Part shown: positions 32,355 through 40,479 of the stretch, in pieces
How positions within the stretch are numbered: position 1 is the stretch's first letter
Layout of the letters: every line of letters begins with the position of its first letter
From: Mucilaginibacter rubeus
GTDB taxonomy: Bacteria; Bacteroidota; Bacteroidia; Sphingobacteriales; Sphingobacteriaceae
Assembly (NCBI RefSeq): GCF_003286415.2
Contig: NZ_CP043450.1
Coordinates: 4,960,001 to 5,024,000 of the forward strand
Direction: 5' to 3'
DNA length: 64,000 bases
The notes under the pieces: generated by a model
Told to the model about the DNA's origin: nothing
The model's input: only the letters and a program-made list of their open reading frames with translations
Databases searched by the model: none
Program-made: the position numbers and the translations under genes

Positions 32355-34826
32355 TTATCCATTGCCACCGCTGCTGCTTTTGCCGCCGCCTTTGGTATCA
32401 TCATTGTTAATACCGCGCTGGTTCTTTTTAATATCGCTGCTCAGCTTACCAAACTTATAGTTAAGCCTGATAGCGAAATGGCGGTAGCGGTTATGATATA
32501 ACGATTCCTGATCGAAATCAACTGTGTGGGTAGTCGACCGGAAAGTACGGTACTTGCTGTATGGGTTGTTGGCCACTAAGGATACTGTCAGCTTTTTACT
32601 CAGGAACTCTTTTGAAACAACATAAGAGTTATAAATAAAATTGCTTGATTTACCCTGTAAGGTAACATCGCCGCTAAAGAAACCAGCATCCAAACCAACA
32701 CGGTAGCCACCGTCAAACTTATAGCCGATGTTGGCGAAAGCGTTACCTGTATAGCCATCATTTTTATAAAACTGGCCGTTATAGGTACCTTTTAGCCAGA
32801 TATGTGAAATTTGTCCGTTGATATTAACCGTAAACTTTTTAGTAATGGAAATATTGGTATTGAGGTTTAATCCTAACGAGCGGTTGCTGCCCAGATTTTG
32901 GTAAGTAGTAAAAGTAACCGTATCAATATGATCGCCCATGTTGTTTTGAATCAGGCTGGTCACATTCTGGATGGCGTTATTAGAGAATGCATAACTCAAA
33001 CCTACGTTGATAGATCCTTTTGAGAAATTACTGTAGTTTAATTCAAAAGTATTGTTCAGTTCAGGTTTCAGATCCGGGTTACCGGTACTGATGAATTTAG
33101 GGTTCGATTTATCAATAAAAGGGTTCAACTGGTAAATACCCGGCCTTTGAATACGCTGGGTAAAGCCTAAGCTAATGCTGCTGCTTTTCAACGAGCGCTG
33201 GATAGATACCGACGGAATAAGGTTGTTATAGTTTTTATCAAGCGGCGTACCCGTAAACACAGCGCTTACCTGGGTATGTTCTAAACGTACACCGGCCTTA
33301 CCTGTCCATTTATCAAATTTTAACTGGTACGAGTTATAGGCACTGTACACATCCTGGTGATAATCAAACTCACCGGTTTGCCCGGCATTCACGTTATAAA
33401 CAGAGCTCGTTGAATCTTTATCCTCACGCCTGTAATCGCTGAAGTTGTTACGGAGGATAACTTTACCACCGGCCTCAATACTGATTTTTTTTAACGGGTA
33501 GGCATAATCTAACTGGAATGTATGTTCACGGTTACCGGCATTATTATACTGCCTGAAATCGGGCTGAAGGGCGTTATAATAATTAACCCTCTCCGAAAAT
33601 TGGTTATCAGTAAAGTTTTTGCTTGGCCCGTAGCTGTATTTGTACGATAAAGTCAGCAACTCATCTTTATGTCCTTTAAAGCCCAGTTGGTAGTTGATAG
33701 ACGCGTCGAGGCCCTGATCGTGATTGTAGCCGTTGCTCAACAGGTTATATCCCTGGGTAAGGGCACCGGCTGCATTTGTTTGAGCCGACCGTTGTGAGCC
33801 ATCCTGGTCAAATTCGCCATGAAAGTATTCAAACGAGCCGGTAAGCAGGTTCAGGGTGTCTATTTCATAGCTCAACTCGGCATTGGCATAGCGATATTTA
33901 CCGCCAAACGAGTTTTCTCCCGTTTGCAGGATCTCTGACTCGGGATTAAAGAAAGTTTGTTTTATGCTTGATGTATTGGTATTACGTTTCTGATTACCAA
34001 AACCGGCATAACCCGAAACACCAAACTTACCTTGCTTAGCCGTCATGTTCAGGTTATAACCCGGCCCCCATACACTGTTATAACGCATGTTGACACTGCC
34101 GTTATAACCCTGATCGGCATTTTTTTTGGTAATGATATTGATGATACCGGCCAAGCCTTCAGCATCGTATTTTGCCGGCGGCGTAGTGATCACTTCTATT
34201 TTTTCGATATTGGTAGCAGGCATAGCCTTCAACACATCCGATGGATTTTTGGCCATCAATGCCGACTCTTTACCGTTAATCAATATCTTGTATTTGCCGC
34301 TGCCTTTCAGTTTAATGTTATCGTCACCATCTACCGCTAAAAGGGGCACTTTACGCATCATATCCAATGCCGAAATGGCCTTGCTTTCAGGGTCGGCAGT
34401 CACGTCATAACTAAGGCGGTCAACCTCTTGCTTCATTACCGGCCTTACGGCTGTGATGGTTACCTCGTTTAGCTGCTTGTTTGATGTTGTTACCAAAATG
34501 CGTCCGGCATCAAACGTTTTACCAGTTATTTTTACAGGAAGTACTTTAGTTGCATATCCAACCGAAGCAACAACCAACTGATAAGTTTTACCTTCGGGTG
34601 CTTTCAGTTCAAAGCTGCCGTCATCTTTGGCGAGTGTGCTTTTTACGGGCGCTTTGGTAGCGGCATCCTGCAAGGCCACCGTACCATACCCCAATGGTTT
34701 GTTGGCTGCCGAATCTATCACGATACCTTTAACTGTTATATTTTGAACAGGTGCCGGTGTTGCTGCCTGCCCCATCACCATGCCCGTGACACAACAGCAT
34801 AGCACTGTTAGTAGAAATTGTTTCAT
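32355..34826 (-). CDS. Outer-membrane beta-barrel receptor (TonB-dependent type), paralog 1
   Basis: An 823-residue secreted protein: signal peptide MKQFLLTVLCCCVTG, a CarboxypepD_reg-like domain (about 28-115, VKGIVIDSAANKPLGY), a plug domain (about 120-235, VPLLAVDGDDNIKLKG and AGIINIITKKN), then an OMP_b-brl_3 barrel ending YKFGKLSSDIKKNQRGIN. Frame opens at 34844 but the ATG at 34826 begins the signal peptide. No SusD partner gene is near, so this is the single-gene type, possibly for peptide, metal or signal binding. Tandem paralog follows at 34941-37376 with closely matching N-terminal domains but a diverged barrel. Confidence 0.9.
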   Translation of the reverse strand: MKQFLLTVLCCCVTGMVMGQAATPAPVQNITVKGIVIDSAANKPLGYGTVALQDAATKAPVKSTLAKDDGSFELKAPEGKTYQLVVASVGYATKVLPVKITGKTFDAGRILVTTSNKQLNEVTITAVRPVMKQEVDRLSYDVTADPESKAISALDMMRKVPLLAVDGDDNIKLKGSGKYKILINGKESALMAKNPSDVLKAMPATNIEKIEVITTPPAKYDAEGLAGIINIITKKNADQGYNGSVNMRYNSVWGPGYNLNMTAKQGKFGVSGYAGFGNQKRNTNTSSIKQTFFNPESEILQTGENSFGGKYRYANAELSYEIDTLNLLTGSFEYFHGEFDQDGSQRSAQTNAAGALTQGYNLLSNGYNHDQGLDASINYQLGFKGHKDELLTLSYKYSYGPSKNFTDNQFSERVNYYNALQPDFRQYNNAGNREHTFQLDYAYPLKKISIEAGGKVILRNNFSDYRREDKDSTSSVYNVNAGQTGEFDYHQDVYSAYNSYQLKFDKWTGKAGVRLEHTQVSAVFTGTPLDKNYNNLIPSVSIQRSLKSSSISLGFTQRIQRPGIYQLNPFIDKSNPKFISTGNPDLKPELNNTFELNYSNFSKGSINVGLSYAFSNNAIQNVTSLIQNNMGDHIDTVTFTTYQNLGSNRSLGLNLNTNISITKKFTVNINGQISHIWLKGTYNGQFYKNDGYTGNAFANIGYKFDGGYRVGLDAGFFSGDVTLQGKSSNFIYNSYVVSKEFLSKKLTVSLVANNPYSKYRTFRSTTHTVDFDQESLYHNRYRHFAIRLNYKFGKLSSDIKKNQRGINNDDTKGGGKSSSGGNG

Positions 34827-34940
34827 AATTGCGATTTTGGTCATAAGACGTTTAAGATACCCGTGTGTGACAGCGAAAAATATGCGTTTAACACTTTTTA
34901 ACGTTTATTTCTGTCACCCAACGGGTTAATTGTATATTTT

Positions 34941-37376
34941 TTAATTGCGGCTTCCGCTGCTGGTATCATCGTTGTTAATACCACGTTGATTTTTCTTAAT
35001 GCTACTGTTAAGCCTGCCAAATTTGTAGCTCAGGCTCACGTTAATGGTGCGGTAAAAGTTGTTGTTAGCAGTGTAAGTATCAAAGTCGGGAGTTTTGGTG
35101 TAGAAGTCGAGTTTGTTGAATTTTTTGAAGGGATTGTTAACATTTACTGATAAGGTAGCCTTTTCCTTAAACATGGTTTTGGTTCCGCTGATGGAGCTGA
35201 AGAAGTAATAATTATCCTTTCCCTGCAACAATACATAACGGCTGTCGTAACCTATGTTTACACCCGCGCGGTAACCGCCATCAAACTTGTAACTGGTATA
35301 GGTAAAAACATGCCCCTGGTTACCGCTGTTCTTGTATAACGAACCATTATAGTAACCCTTAAGCCATACAAATAACAACTCGGCATTAATATTTACATTT
35401 AATTTGGGGGTGATAGGATAATTGATATTAGCATCAAAGCCCCAGTTTTTGTTGGAGCCTACGTTATCGTAAGTATTGGTGGTTACCCCTGCCGAATCAA
35501 CTCGTGCCAGGTTTTGCACGGTATTATTGGCAAACGAGTAATTGGTGCTTAAGTTAATGGAACCTTTGGCAAAATTGCTGTATCCCAGCTCAAAGTTATT
35601 GGTAACCGCGGCTTTCAAATTAGGGTTACCCATGTTAACGTATTGTGGGTTTGTCCTATCGGTATAAGGGTTTAACTGGTAAATGCCCGGGCGCTGGATC
35701 CGTTGGGTATAACCTAAGGTAAGGCTGCTGCTTTTTAACGAGCGTTGAATAGATACCGATGGAACAAGATTATTGTAATTCTGGTTAACGGTACTGTTAG
35801 TAGTTGAAAAATCGGCATTTACTTTGGTGTGCTCCAATCGCAAGCCACCTTTAAAAGCCCATTTACTAAGCTTTACCGAGTATGAGTTGTACAAGCTGTA
35901 AACATCCTGATTGTAGGTAAAATCATTAGTTTGGCTATCATCGGTTTTATAGCTTCCGTCAGACTGTTTCAGGTCGGTAAAAAAGTTACTGTAGTTATCC
36001 CTTAAAATAATTTTACCACCGGCTTCAAGCGTTAATACTTTGCGGGGCTGAATATAATCGAGCTGGAAAGTATGCTGCTTTGAACCCGATTTATTATACT
36101 GCCTGTAATCGGTAGGTGCTTTACCAATGGAGTCGGCAGCTACAGTAGCACCATTGTTTTGGCCATTATTATTGTTATTGTATTTATAAGATACGGTAAG
36201 CAATTGGTCTTTATACTTCCTGAAACCTATCTGGTAGTTCAAGCCTAAATCCGACCCGTGAAAAGTGCTGGTTCCGGCATTAAATAAGCGGTAAAACTGG
36301 GTAACCGCGTCAACGCTATCCTTAATACTGGTAACCTGGTTGTTTTGCTGCTTACCCTTACCGTCATAAAAATCATACATACCGGTAATCAGGTTAAGGC
36401 TGTCAATTTCATAACTTAACTCTCCGCTACCATAAACGTTATTGGCTCCGTTACCTCTTGTACCGGTTTGGCTAAGTGATGATGGCGGATGATAAAAGTT
36501 GCTAATGTTTTCAAAAGTTGAAGTTTGCACCGGCCTGTGATTGTATCCAGCGTAGCCGCTAAAACCAAACTTGCCCTGCTTAACAGTTACGTTCACATTA
36601 GCGCGTTCGCCAAAAACATTGTTGTAACCGGTGTTAATATTTACGTTATAACCCTGGTCGGCATTTTTTTTGGTAATGATGTTGATGATACCCGCTAAAC
36701 CTTCGGCATCATATTTTGCGGGAGGAGTAGTGATCACCTCTATCTTTTCAATATTGGCAGCCGGCATCGATTTTAATACGTCCGACGGATTTTTCGCCAT
36801 CATGGCCGATTCTTTACCGTTGATCAGGATCTTATAGTTATCGTTACCTCTGAGCTTAATATTATCACTTCCATCTACAGACAACAACGGCACTTTACGG
36901 ATCATATCCAAAGCGGTGATAGATTTGCTTTCCGGGTCGGCCTGTACGTCATAGCTCAGTCGGTCAACCTCCTGTTTCATTACGGGCCTTACCGCGGTAA
37001 CGGTAACCTCCTTCAATTGCTTGCTTGATGCCGAAAGCAGGATCCTGCCCGCGTTAAATGTATTACCGGTAAGCTTTACCGCGATGGTTTTAGTTGCGTA
37101 ACCTATAAATACAGCTACCAACTGGTATGTTTTACCTTCGGGTGCTTTCAGTTCAAAACTACCGTCGTCTTTTGCCAGGGTGCTTTTTACGGGAGCTTTG
37201 GTAGCAGCATCCTGCAGGGCAACAGTAACATAACCCATTGGTTTGTTTATTGCCGAATCAATGATAATACCTTTTACAATAATATTGGGAACTGCCGGAG
37301 CAGCGGGAGTTTTTGTTTGAGCAAATAAGAGCGTGGAAAAGCAACAGCAAAGTACCGTTAGTAAGATTTGTTTCAT
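34941..37376 (-). CDS. Outer-membrane beta-barrel receptor (TonB-dependent type), paralog 2
   Basis: An 811-residue protein with the same layout as the downstream gene: signal peptide MKQILLTVLCCCFSTLLFAQ, CarboxypepD_reg-like domain, plug, and OMP_b-brl_3 barrel. It shares long identical stretches with paralog 1 in the first 235 residues (for example QDAATKAPVKSTLAKDDGSF), while the barrel shows much lower similarity, apart from islands such as PSVSIQRSLKSSS and the C-terminal NQRGINNDDT. ATG 37376 preferred over the in-frame 37412. The pattern fits duplication followed by barrel divergence, or gene conversion of the N-terminal part. Confidence 0.9.
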   Translation of the reverse strand: MKQILLTVLCCCFSTLLFAQTKTPAAPAVPNIIVKGIIIDSAINKPMGYVTVALQDAATKAPVKSTLAKDDGSFELKAPEGKTYQLVAVFIGYATKTIAVKLTGNTFNAGRILLSASSKQLKEVTVTAVRPVMKQEVDRLSYDVQADPESKSITALDMIRKVPLLSVDGSDNIKLRGNDNYKILINGKESAMMAKNPSDVLKSMPAANIEKIEVITTPPAKYDAEGLAGIINIITKKNADQGYNVNINTGYNNVFGERANVNVTVKQGKFGFSGYAGYNHRPVQTSTFENISNFYHPPSSLSQTGTRGNGANNVYGSGELSYEIDSLNLITGMYDFYDGKGKQQNNQVTSIKDSVDAVTQFYRLFNAGTSTFHGSDLGLNYQIGFRKYKDQLLTVSYKYNNNNNGQNNGATVAADSIGKAPTDYRQYNKSGSKQHTFQLDYIQPRKVLTLEAGGKIILRDNYSNFFTDLKQSDGSYKTDDSQTNDFTYNQDVYSLYNSYSVKLSKWAFKGGLRLEHTKVNADFSTTNSTVNQNYNNLVPSVSIQRSLKSSSLTLGYTQRIQRPGIYQLNPYTDRTNPQYVNMGNPNLKAAVTNNFELGYSNFAKGSINLSTNYSFANNTVQNLARVDSAGVTTNTYDNVGSNKNWGFDANINYPITPKLNVNINAELLFVWLKGYYNGSLYKNSGNQGHVFTYTSYKFDGGYRAGVNIGYDSRYVLLQGKDNYYFFSSISGTKTMFKEKATLSVNVNNPFKKFNKLDFYTKTPDFDTYTANNNFYRTINVSLSYKFGRLNSSIKKNQRGINNDDTSSGSRN

Positions 37377-37480
37377 AAGGTTATTTAGGTTTACAAGACG
37401 TAAGAACATCATGCCGCGTTACAACGCGAATCATGATTTGAACGGGAATTTAACTAAAATATTAGTTTGTAACAGCCATG

Positions 37481-38041
37481 TTACTTATTGTAACGTGTCA
37501 TGGTAAGTTCGGTACCTATGGTAGCAAAACTCTTTACCATTTCTATCGAGCGATCAATAAGTGCGGGAAGTTCGGGCTGTTCATCTTTATCAAAAGCACT
37601 AAGTACAAAATCAACCTGACGACCTTTGGGGTAATTATCGCCAATACCAAAACGCAACCGCGCATAGTTGCTATTGCCAAGCACTGCCTCAATATTTTTA
37701 AGGCCATTGTGCCCGGCGGCACTGCCTTTAGGTTTCAAACGCAGGGTGCCCAGCGGCAGGGCAAGGTCATCTACGATAACCAAAACATTCTCAACCGGAA
37801 TTTTCAGATCCTTCATCCAGTAGCTCAGGGCCTTTCCGCTCAGGTTCATATAAGTAGTAGGTTTAATAAGGCAAAGGGTACGGCTTTTGAACGATACCTC
37901 GGTATAATAAGCCAGGCGCGAGTTTTGGAACCTTGTTCCCTCCTGCTTAGCCAGTTCATCCAATACCATAAAACCTATATTATGTCTGGTATCCGCATAC
38001 TCCGGACCAATATTACCTAAACCTACAATTAAATATTTCAT
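37481..38041 (-). CDS. pth: Peptidyl-tRNA hydrolase
   Basis: Recycles peptidyl-tRNA released from stalled ribosomes. A 186-residue normal-length Pth: GLGNIGPEYADTRHNIGF at 7-24 contains catalytic His20; KPTTYMNLSGKAL at 60-72 and GSAAGHNGLKNIE near 110 are the other family signatures. Encoded 272 bp from rplY in the same direction; pth next to the L25 gene and prs is a common bacterial arrangement. Confidence 0.96.
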   Translation of the reverse strand: MKYLIVGLGNIGPEYADTRHNIGFMVLDELAKQEGTRFQNSRLAYYTEVSFKSRTLCLIKPTTYMNLSGKALSYWMKDLKIPVENVLVIVDDLALPLGTLRLKPKGSAAGHNGLKNIEAVLGNSNYARLRFGIGDNYPKGRQVDFVLSAFDKDEQPELPALIDRSIEMVKSFATIGTELTMTRYNK

Positions 38042-38106
38042 AAGCCCCTGGCTCCGCTAATCAGCGGAGAAATTTGATTAATTATTATTGAACGGGCTTG
38101 GTTTTG

Positions 38107-38209
38107 GCTCCCCTCTTGAGAGGGGGTGCGCCTGGCGGTGCGGTAGCAGGGGTGTGTTATGCATTATGCTGAAGAACACACCCCTCCTCCCCTCTCAAGA
38201 GGGGAATCG
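38107..38209. repeat. Dispersed palindrome family R3, copy 3
   Basis: CTCCCCTCTTGAGAGGGG at the left, CCCCTCTCAAGAGGGGAAT at the right, with inner GGGGTGTGTTA and ACACACCCCTCC. Lies between pth and rplY. Confidence 0.88.
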
Positions 38210-38262
38210 CACAAGCCTACGCTTTTAAAAAAGCCTCGCCGTTTTCTATTTCAAAATAAACA

Positions 38263-38294
38263 AAAACAGCGATAAGTTTCCCTATCGCTGTTTT
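38263..38294 (-). terminator. Rho-independent terminator of rplY
   Basis: 12-bp stem (AAAACAGCGATA with 38283-38294) and an eight-base loop, followed on the minus strand by TGTTTATTTT. Lies 20 bp past the rplY stop. Confidence 0.85.
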
Positions 38295-38313
38295 GATAAT
38301 TTGCTAAGCAAAA

Positions 38314-38898
38314 TTATTTTTTACCTTGAGCTGCTTCTTGCTCTGCCTGACGTAAAGCACGTGAGGTAGTTACAGAAACAATGGTATCTTCTTTAGCGTT
38401 GGTGATAGTTAAGTTATCTAATTTAATATCAGATACTTTTACTGATTTACCAACTTCTAAAGACTCGATGCTTACTTCAATAGCATCAAGATGATCTTTA
38501 GGAAGCGCTTTGATACGCAGTTTCCTTAATTTTTGAACCAGTTTACCACCTACTTTTACACCTGGAGAAGTACCGGTTAATTTAACAGGGATCTCGATAG
38601 AGATAGGTTTTTTCTCGTCTAACAATAAAAAGTCAACGTGAGTGATTTTTTCAGTTAGTGGGTGGAACTGAATGTCCTGGATGATAGCTTGTGATTTAAC
38701 ACCAGCAATTTCAAGATCGATGAAATGAACAACCGGAGTGTAAACTACGGCTCTCAAATCAGCTGCGGACACATAGAAGTGGGTCTGGGTAGCACCACCA
38801 TAAAGAACTGCAGGCACCTGGCCATTGTAACGCAGCTCTTTCGCGTCTCTTTTCCCTACGTTCTCTCTTAGAGAACCGCTAATAGCAATTGATTTCAT
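38314..38898 (-). CDS. rplY: 50S ribosomal protein L25 / Ctc
   Basis: A 194-residue long-form L25 (Ctc type): the N-terminal L25 domain (1-90, MKSIAISGSLRENVGKRDAK, VPAVLYGGA) binds 5S rRNA, and the C-terminal TL5-type beta domain (about 95-180, VKVGGKLVQKLRKLRIKALP) follows. The tail RQAEQEAAQGKK is Gln-, Ala- and Lys-rich. It is followed by a clear terminator and lies 188 bp from prs, with a repeat cluster between. Confidence 0.95.
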   Translation of the reverse strand: MKSIAISGSLRENVGKRDAKELRYNGQVPAVLYGGATQTHFYVSAADLRAVVYTPVVHFIDLEIAGVKSQAIIQDIQFHPLTEKITHVDFLLLDEKKPISIEIPVKLTGTSPGVKVGGKLVQKLRKLRIKALPKDHLDAIEVSIESLEVGKSVKVSDIKLDNLTITNAKEDTIVSVTTSRALRQAEQEAAQGKK

Positions 38899-38920
38899 TT
38901 TTATTTATTTGTTTATTTAT

Positions 38921-39082
38921 TTAGTTCATGGTTCATAGATCATTGTTCTACTTTCCACAAAGCCTTTTTTAGTTCATGGTTCATAGATCATTGTTCATGG
39001 CCTAATTTCCCAATTACTTTATTCTTTTTTATTTTCCATGATAAATGTTCACTATGATCTATGAACCATCAACCATGAACTA
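38921..39082. repeat. Direct and inverted TTCATGGTTCATAGATC repeats
   Basis: A 28-bp unit beginning TTAGTTCATGGTTCATAGAT occurs identically at 38921-38948 and 38969-38996, and in inverted, slightly expanded form at 39047-39082. It fills the space between prs and rplY and includes the leader of rplY. Confidence 0.85.
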
Positions 39083-39086
39083 CCTA

Positions 39087-40031
39087 CTATTCCACCTTAA
39101 ACAAGGTACTTATCGAACCGTGTTCGTTTACGTTGCTTATCGCTTTGGCAAACAGTTCGGCAGTTGAAAGTACCTTTATTTTTGAGCTTTGTTGTTTCAG
39201 CGGTATAGTATCTGTAACTATCAGTTCGGTTAACGCCGAGTTTTCGATAGTTTCATATGCTTTACCTGATAATACCGGGTGTGTACAAACGGCGCGTACG
39301 CTGCGTGCACCACGCTCCATGATAAGTCCGGCTGCTTTTGCCAATGTACCTGCAGTATCGCAGATGTCGTCAATCAATACTATGTCCTGATCGGTAACAT
39401 CGCCTATCAGTGTCATGGCTTCAATTTCGTTAGCGCGTTTACGGCGTTTGTCGCAAATTACCACTTCGGCGTTAAAGAACTTGGCAAAACTACGGGCCCT
39501 GTATGAACCGCCCATATCAGGCGATGCAATGGTAAGGTGACCTAAGCCAAGGCTTTTAATGTAAGGCACAAAAATGATAGAAGCATCCAGGTGATCAACC
39601 GGAACATCAAAAAAGCCCTGAATTTGCGCTGCGTGCAAATCCATGGTCATGATACGGTTAATACCGGCTGCAACCAACAGGTTAGCTACCAGCTTTGCAC
39701 CAATGGCAACACGTGGTTTATCTTTCCTGTCCTGACGGGCCAAACCAAAATAAGGTATAACGGCGGTTACATAATGAGCTGATGCACGACGGGCGGCATC
39801 AATCATCATGAGTAATTCCATTAAATTATCGGTAGGCTGATGGGTAGACTGGATCAGGAAAACATCACTCCCCCTTACAGATTCGTTAAAATGCGGCTGA
39901 TATTCACCATCGCTGAAACGCGATATTACAACTTCTCCTAATTCACGACCATATGCATCAGCTATCAGACGCGCAAGCTCCGGCGAGCCTGATCCTGTAA
40001 ATAATTTAACCGGGTTAAATTGTAAGGGCAT
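39087..40031 (-). CDS. prs: Ribose-phosphate pyrophosphokinase
   Basis: Makes PRPP from ribose 5-phosphate and ATP. 314 residues, normal. KLFTGSGSPELARLIADAYG at the start, FSDGEYQPHF near 39, ATP-binding AVIPYFGLARQDRKDKPR near 92-109, and the PRPP-binding loop IVLIDDICDTAGTLAKAA near 216-233. The ATG gives the family-typical start. Same direction as rplY and pth. Confidence 0.96.
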   Translation of the reverse strand: MPLQFNPVKLFTGSGSPELARLIADAYGRELGEVVISRFSDGEYQPHFNESVRGSDVFLIQSTHQPTDNLMELLMMIDAARRASAHYVTAVIPYFGLARQDRKDKPRVAIGAKLVANLLVAAGINRIMTMDLHAAQIQGFFDVPVDHLDASIIFVPYIKSLGLGHLTIASPDMGGSYRARSFAKFFNAEVVICDKRRKRANEIEAMTLIGDVTDQDIVLIDDICDTAGTLAKAAGLIMERGARSVRAVCTHPVLSGKAYETIENSALTELIVTDTIPLKQQSSKIKVLSTAELFAKAISNVNEHGSISTLFKVE

Positions 40032-40044
40032 TTTCTTTGATTTT

Positions 40045-40190
40045 GAATTTCGGATGTTCGATTTCGGATTGATTACTCTGCCTTATTAAAATAAGGCCTT
40101 CCCGCTTCACAAACGCCTTAAAACACAATTCGGATTTCAAGTTTTCCAATCAGAATAAATCCGAAATTGAAAATCCGAAATCCGAATTTT
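40045..40190. repeat. Inverted repeat family R6 (TTTCGGAT), copy 1
   Basis: Arms of about 30 bp at 40048-40080 and 40151-40180 (core TTCGATTTCGGATT) with a small perfect palindrome GCCTTATTAAAATAAGGC at 40080-40097 inside. Related fragments at 54811-54848 and 55561-55597. Lies between prs and the tRNA gene. Confidence 0.75.
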
Positions 40191-40195
40191 TATTG

Positions 40196-40266
40196 TTGCC
40201 CGACCAGGATTCGAACCTAGACAAACGGTACCAAAAACCGTCGTACTACCATTATACTATCAGGCA
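40196..40266 (-). tRNA. tRNA-Gln (anticodon TTG)
   Basis: Read on the minus strand: acceptor stem TGCCTGA pairs with TCGGGCA, D arm GATAGTATAATGGTAGTAC, anticodon stem ACGGT/ACCGT around loop TTTTGGT with anticodon TTG, and T arm containing GGTTCGAATCC. Length 71 with discriminator A; CCA is not encoded. A near-perfect promoter stands just upstream. Confidence 0.95.
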
Positions 40267-40303
40267 ATCTCCTTTGGTTTGTATTACTCCCCGAAAAGGA
40301 ATG

Positions 40304-40332
40304 CAAATATAGCGCTAAGATTTGAAAGTCAA
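40304..40332 (-). promoter_or_regulatory. Promoter of tRNA-Gln
   Basis: On the minus strand TTG (40332-40330), an 18-base spacer and TATATTTG (40311-40304): an exact match to the Bacteroidota consensus, about 38 bases before the tRNA. Confidence 0.8.
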
Positions 40333-40407
40333 AATAGAATTTTAAAAAAATTCATTAACACCTCAAATACAGCAAAATAAAATTCAAACACGCTTCAAAA
40401 GCCCGTT

Positions 40408-40434
40408 TTTGATGGCAACATCCCAATAGTTTTG
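40408..40434 (+). promoter_or_regulatory. Candidate promoter of the DUF2723 gene
   Basis: TAGTTTTG (40427-40434) fits TAnnTTTG exactly; TTTG (40408-40411) lies 15 bases upstream, a little short. The ATG is 46 bases further. Confidence 0.45.
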
Positions 40435-40479
40435 TTATTTTCGGCTGCATTAATCCTGTTTTTTATATAGCATTCAAAC

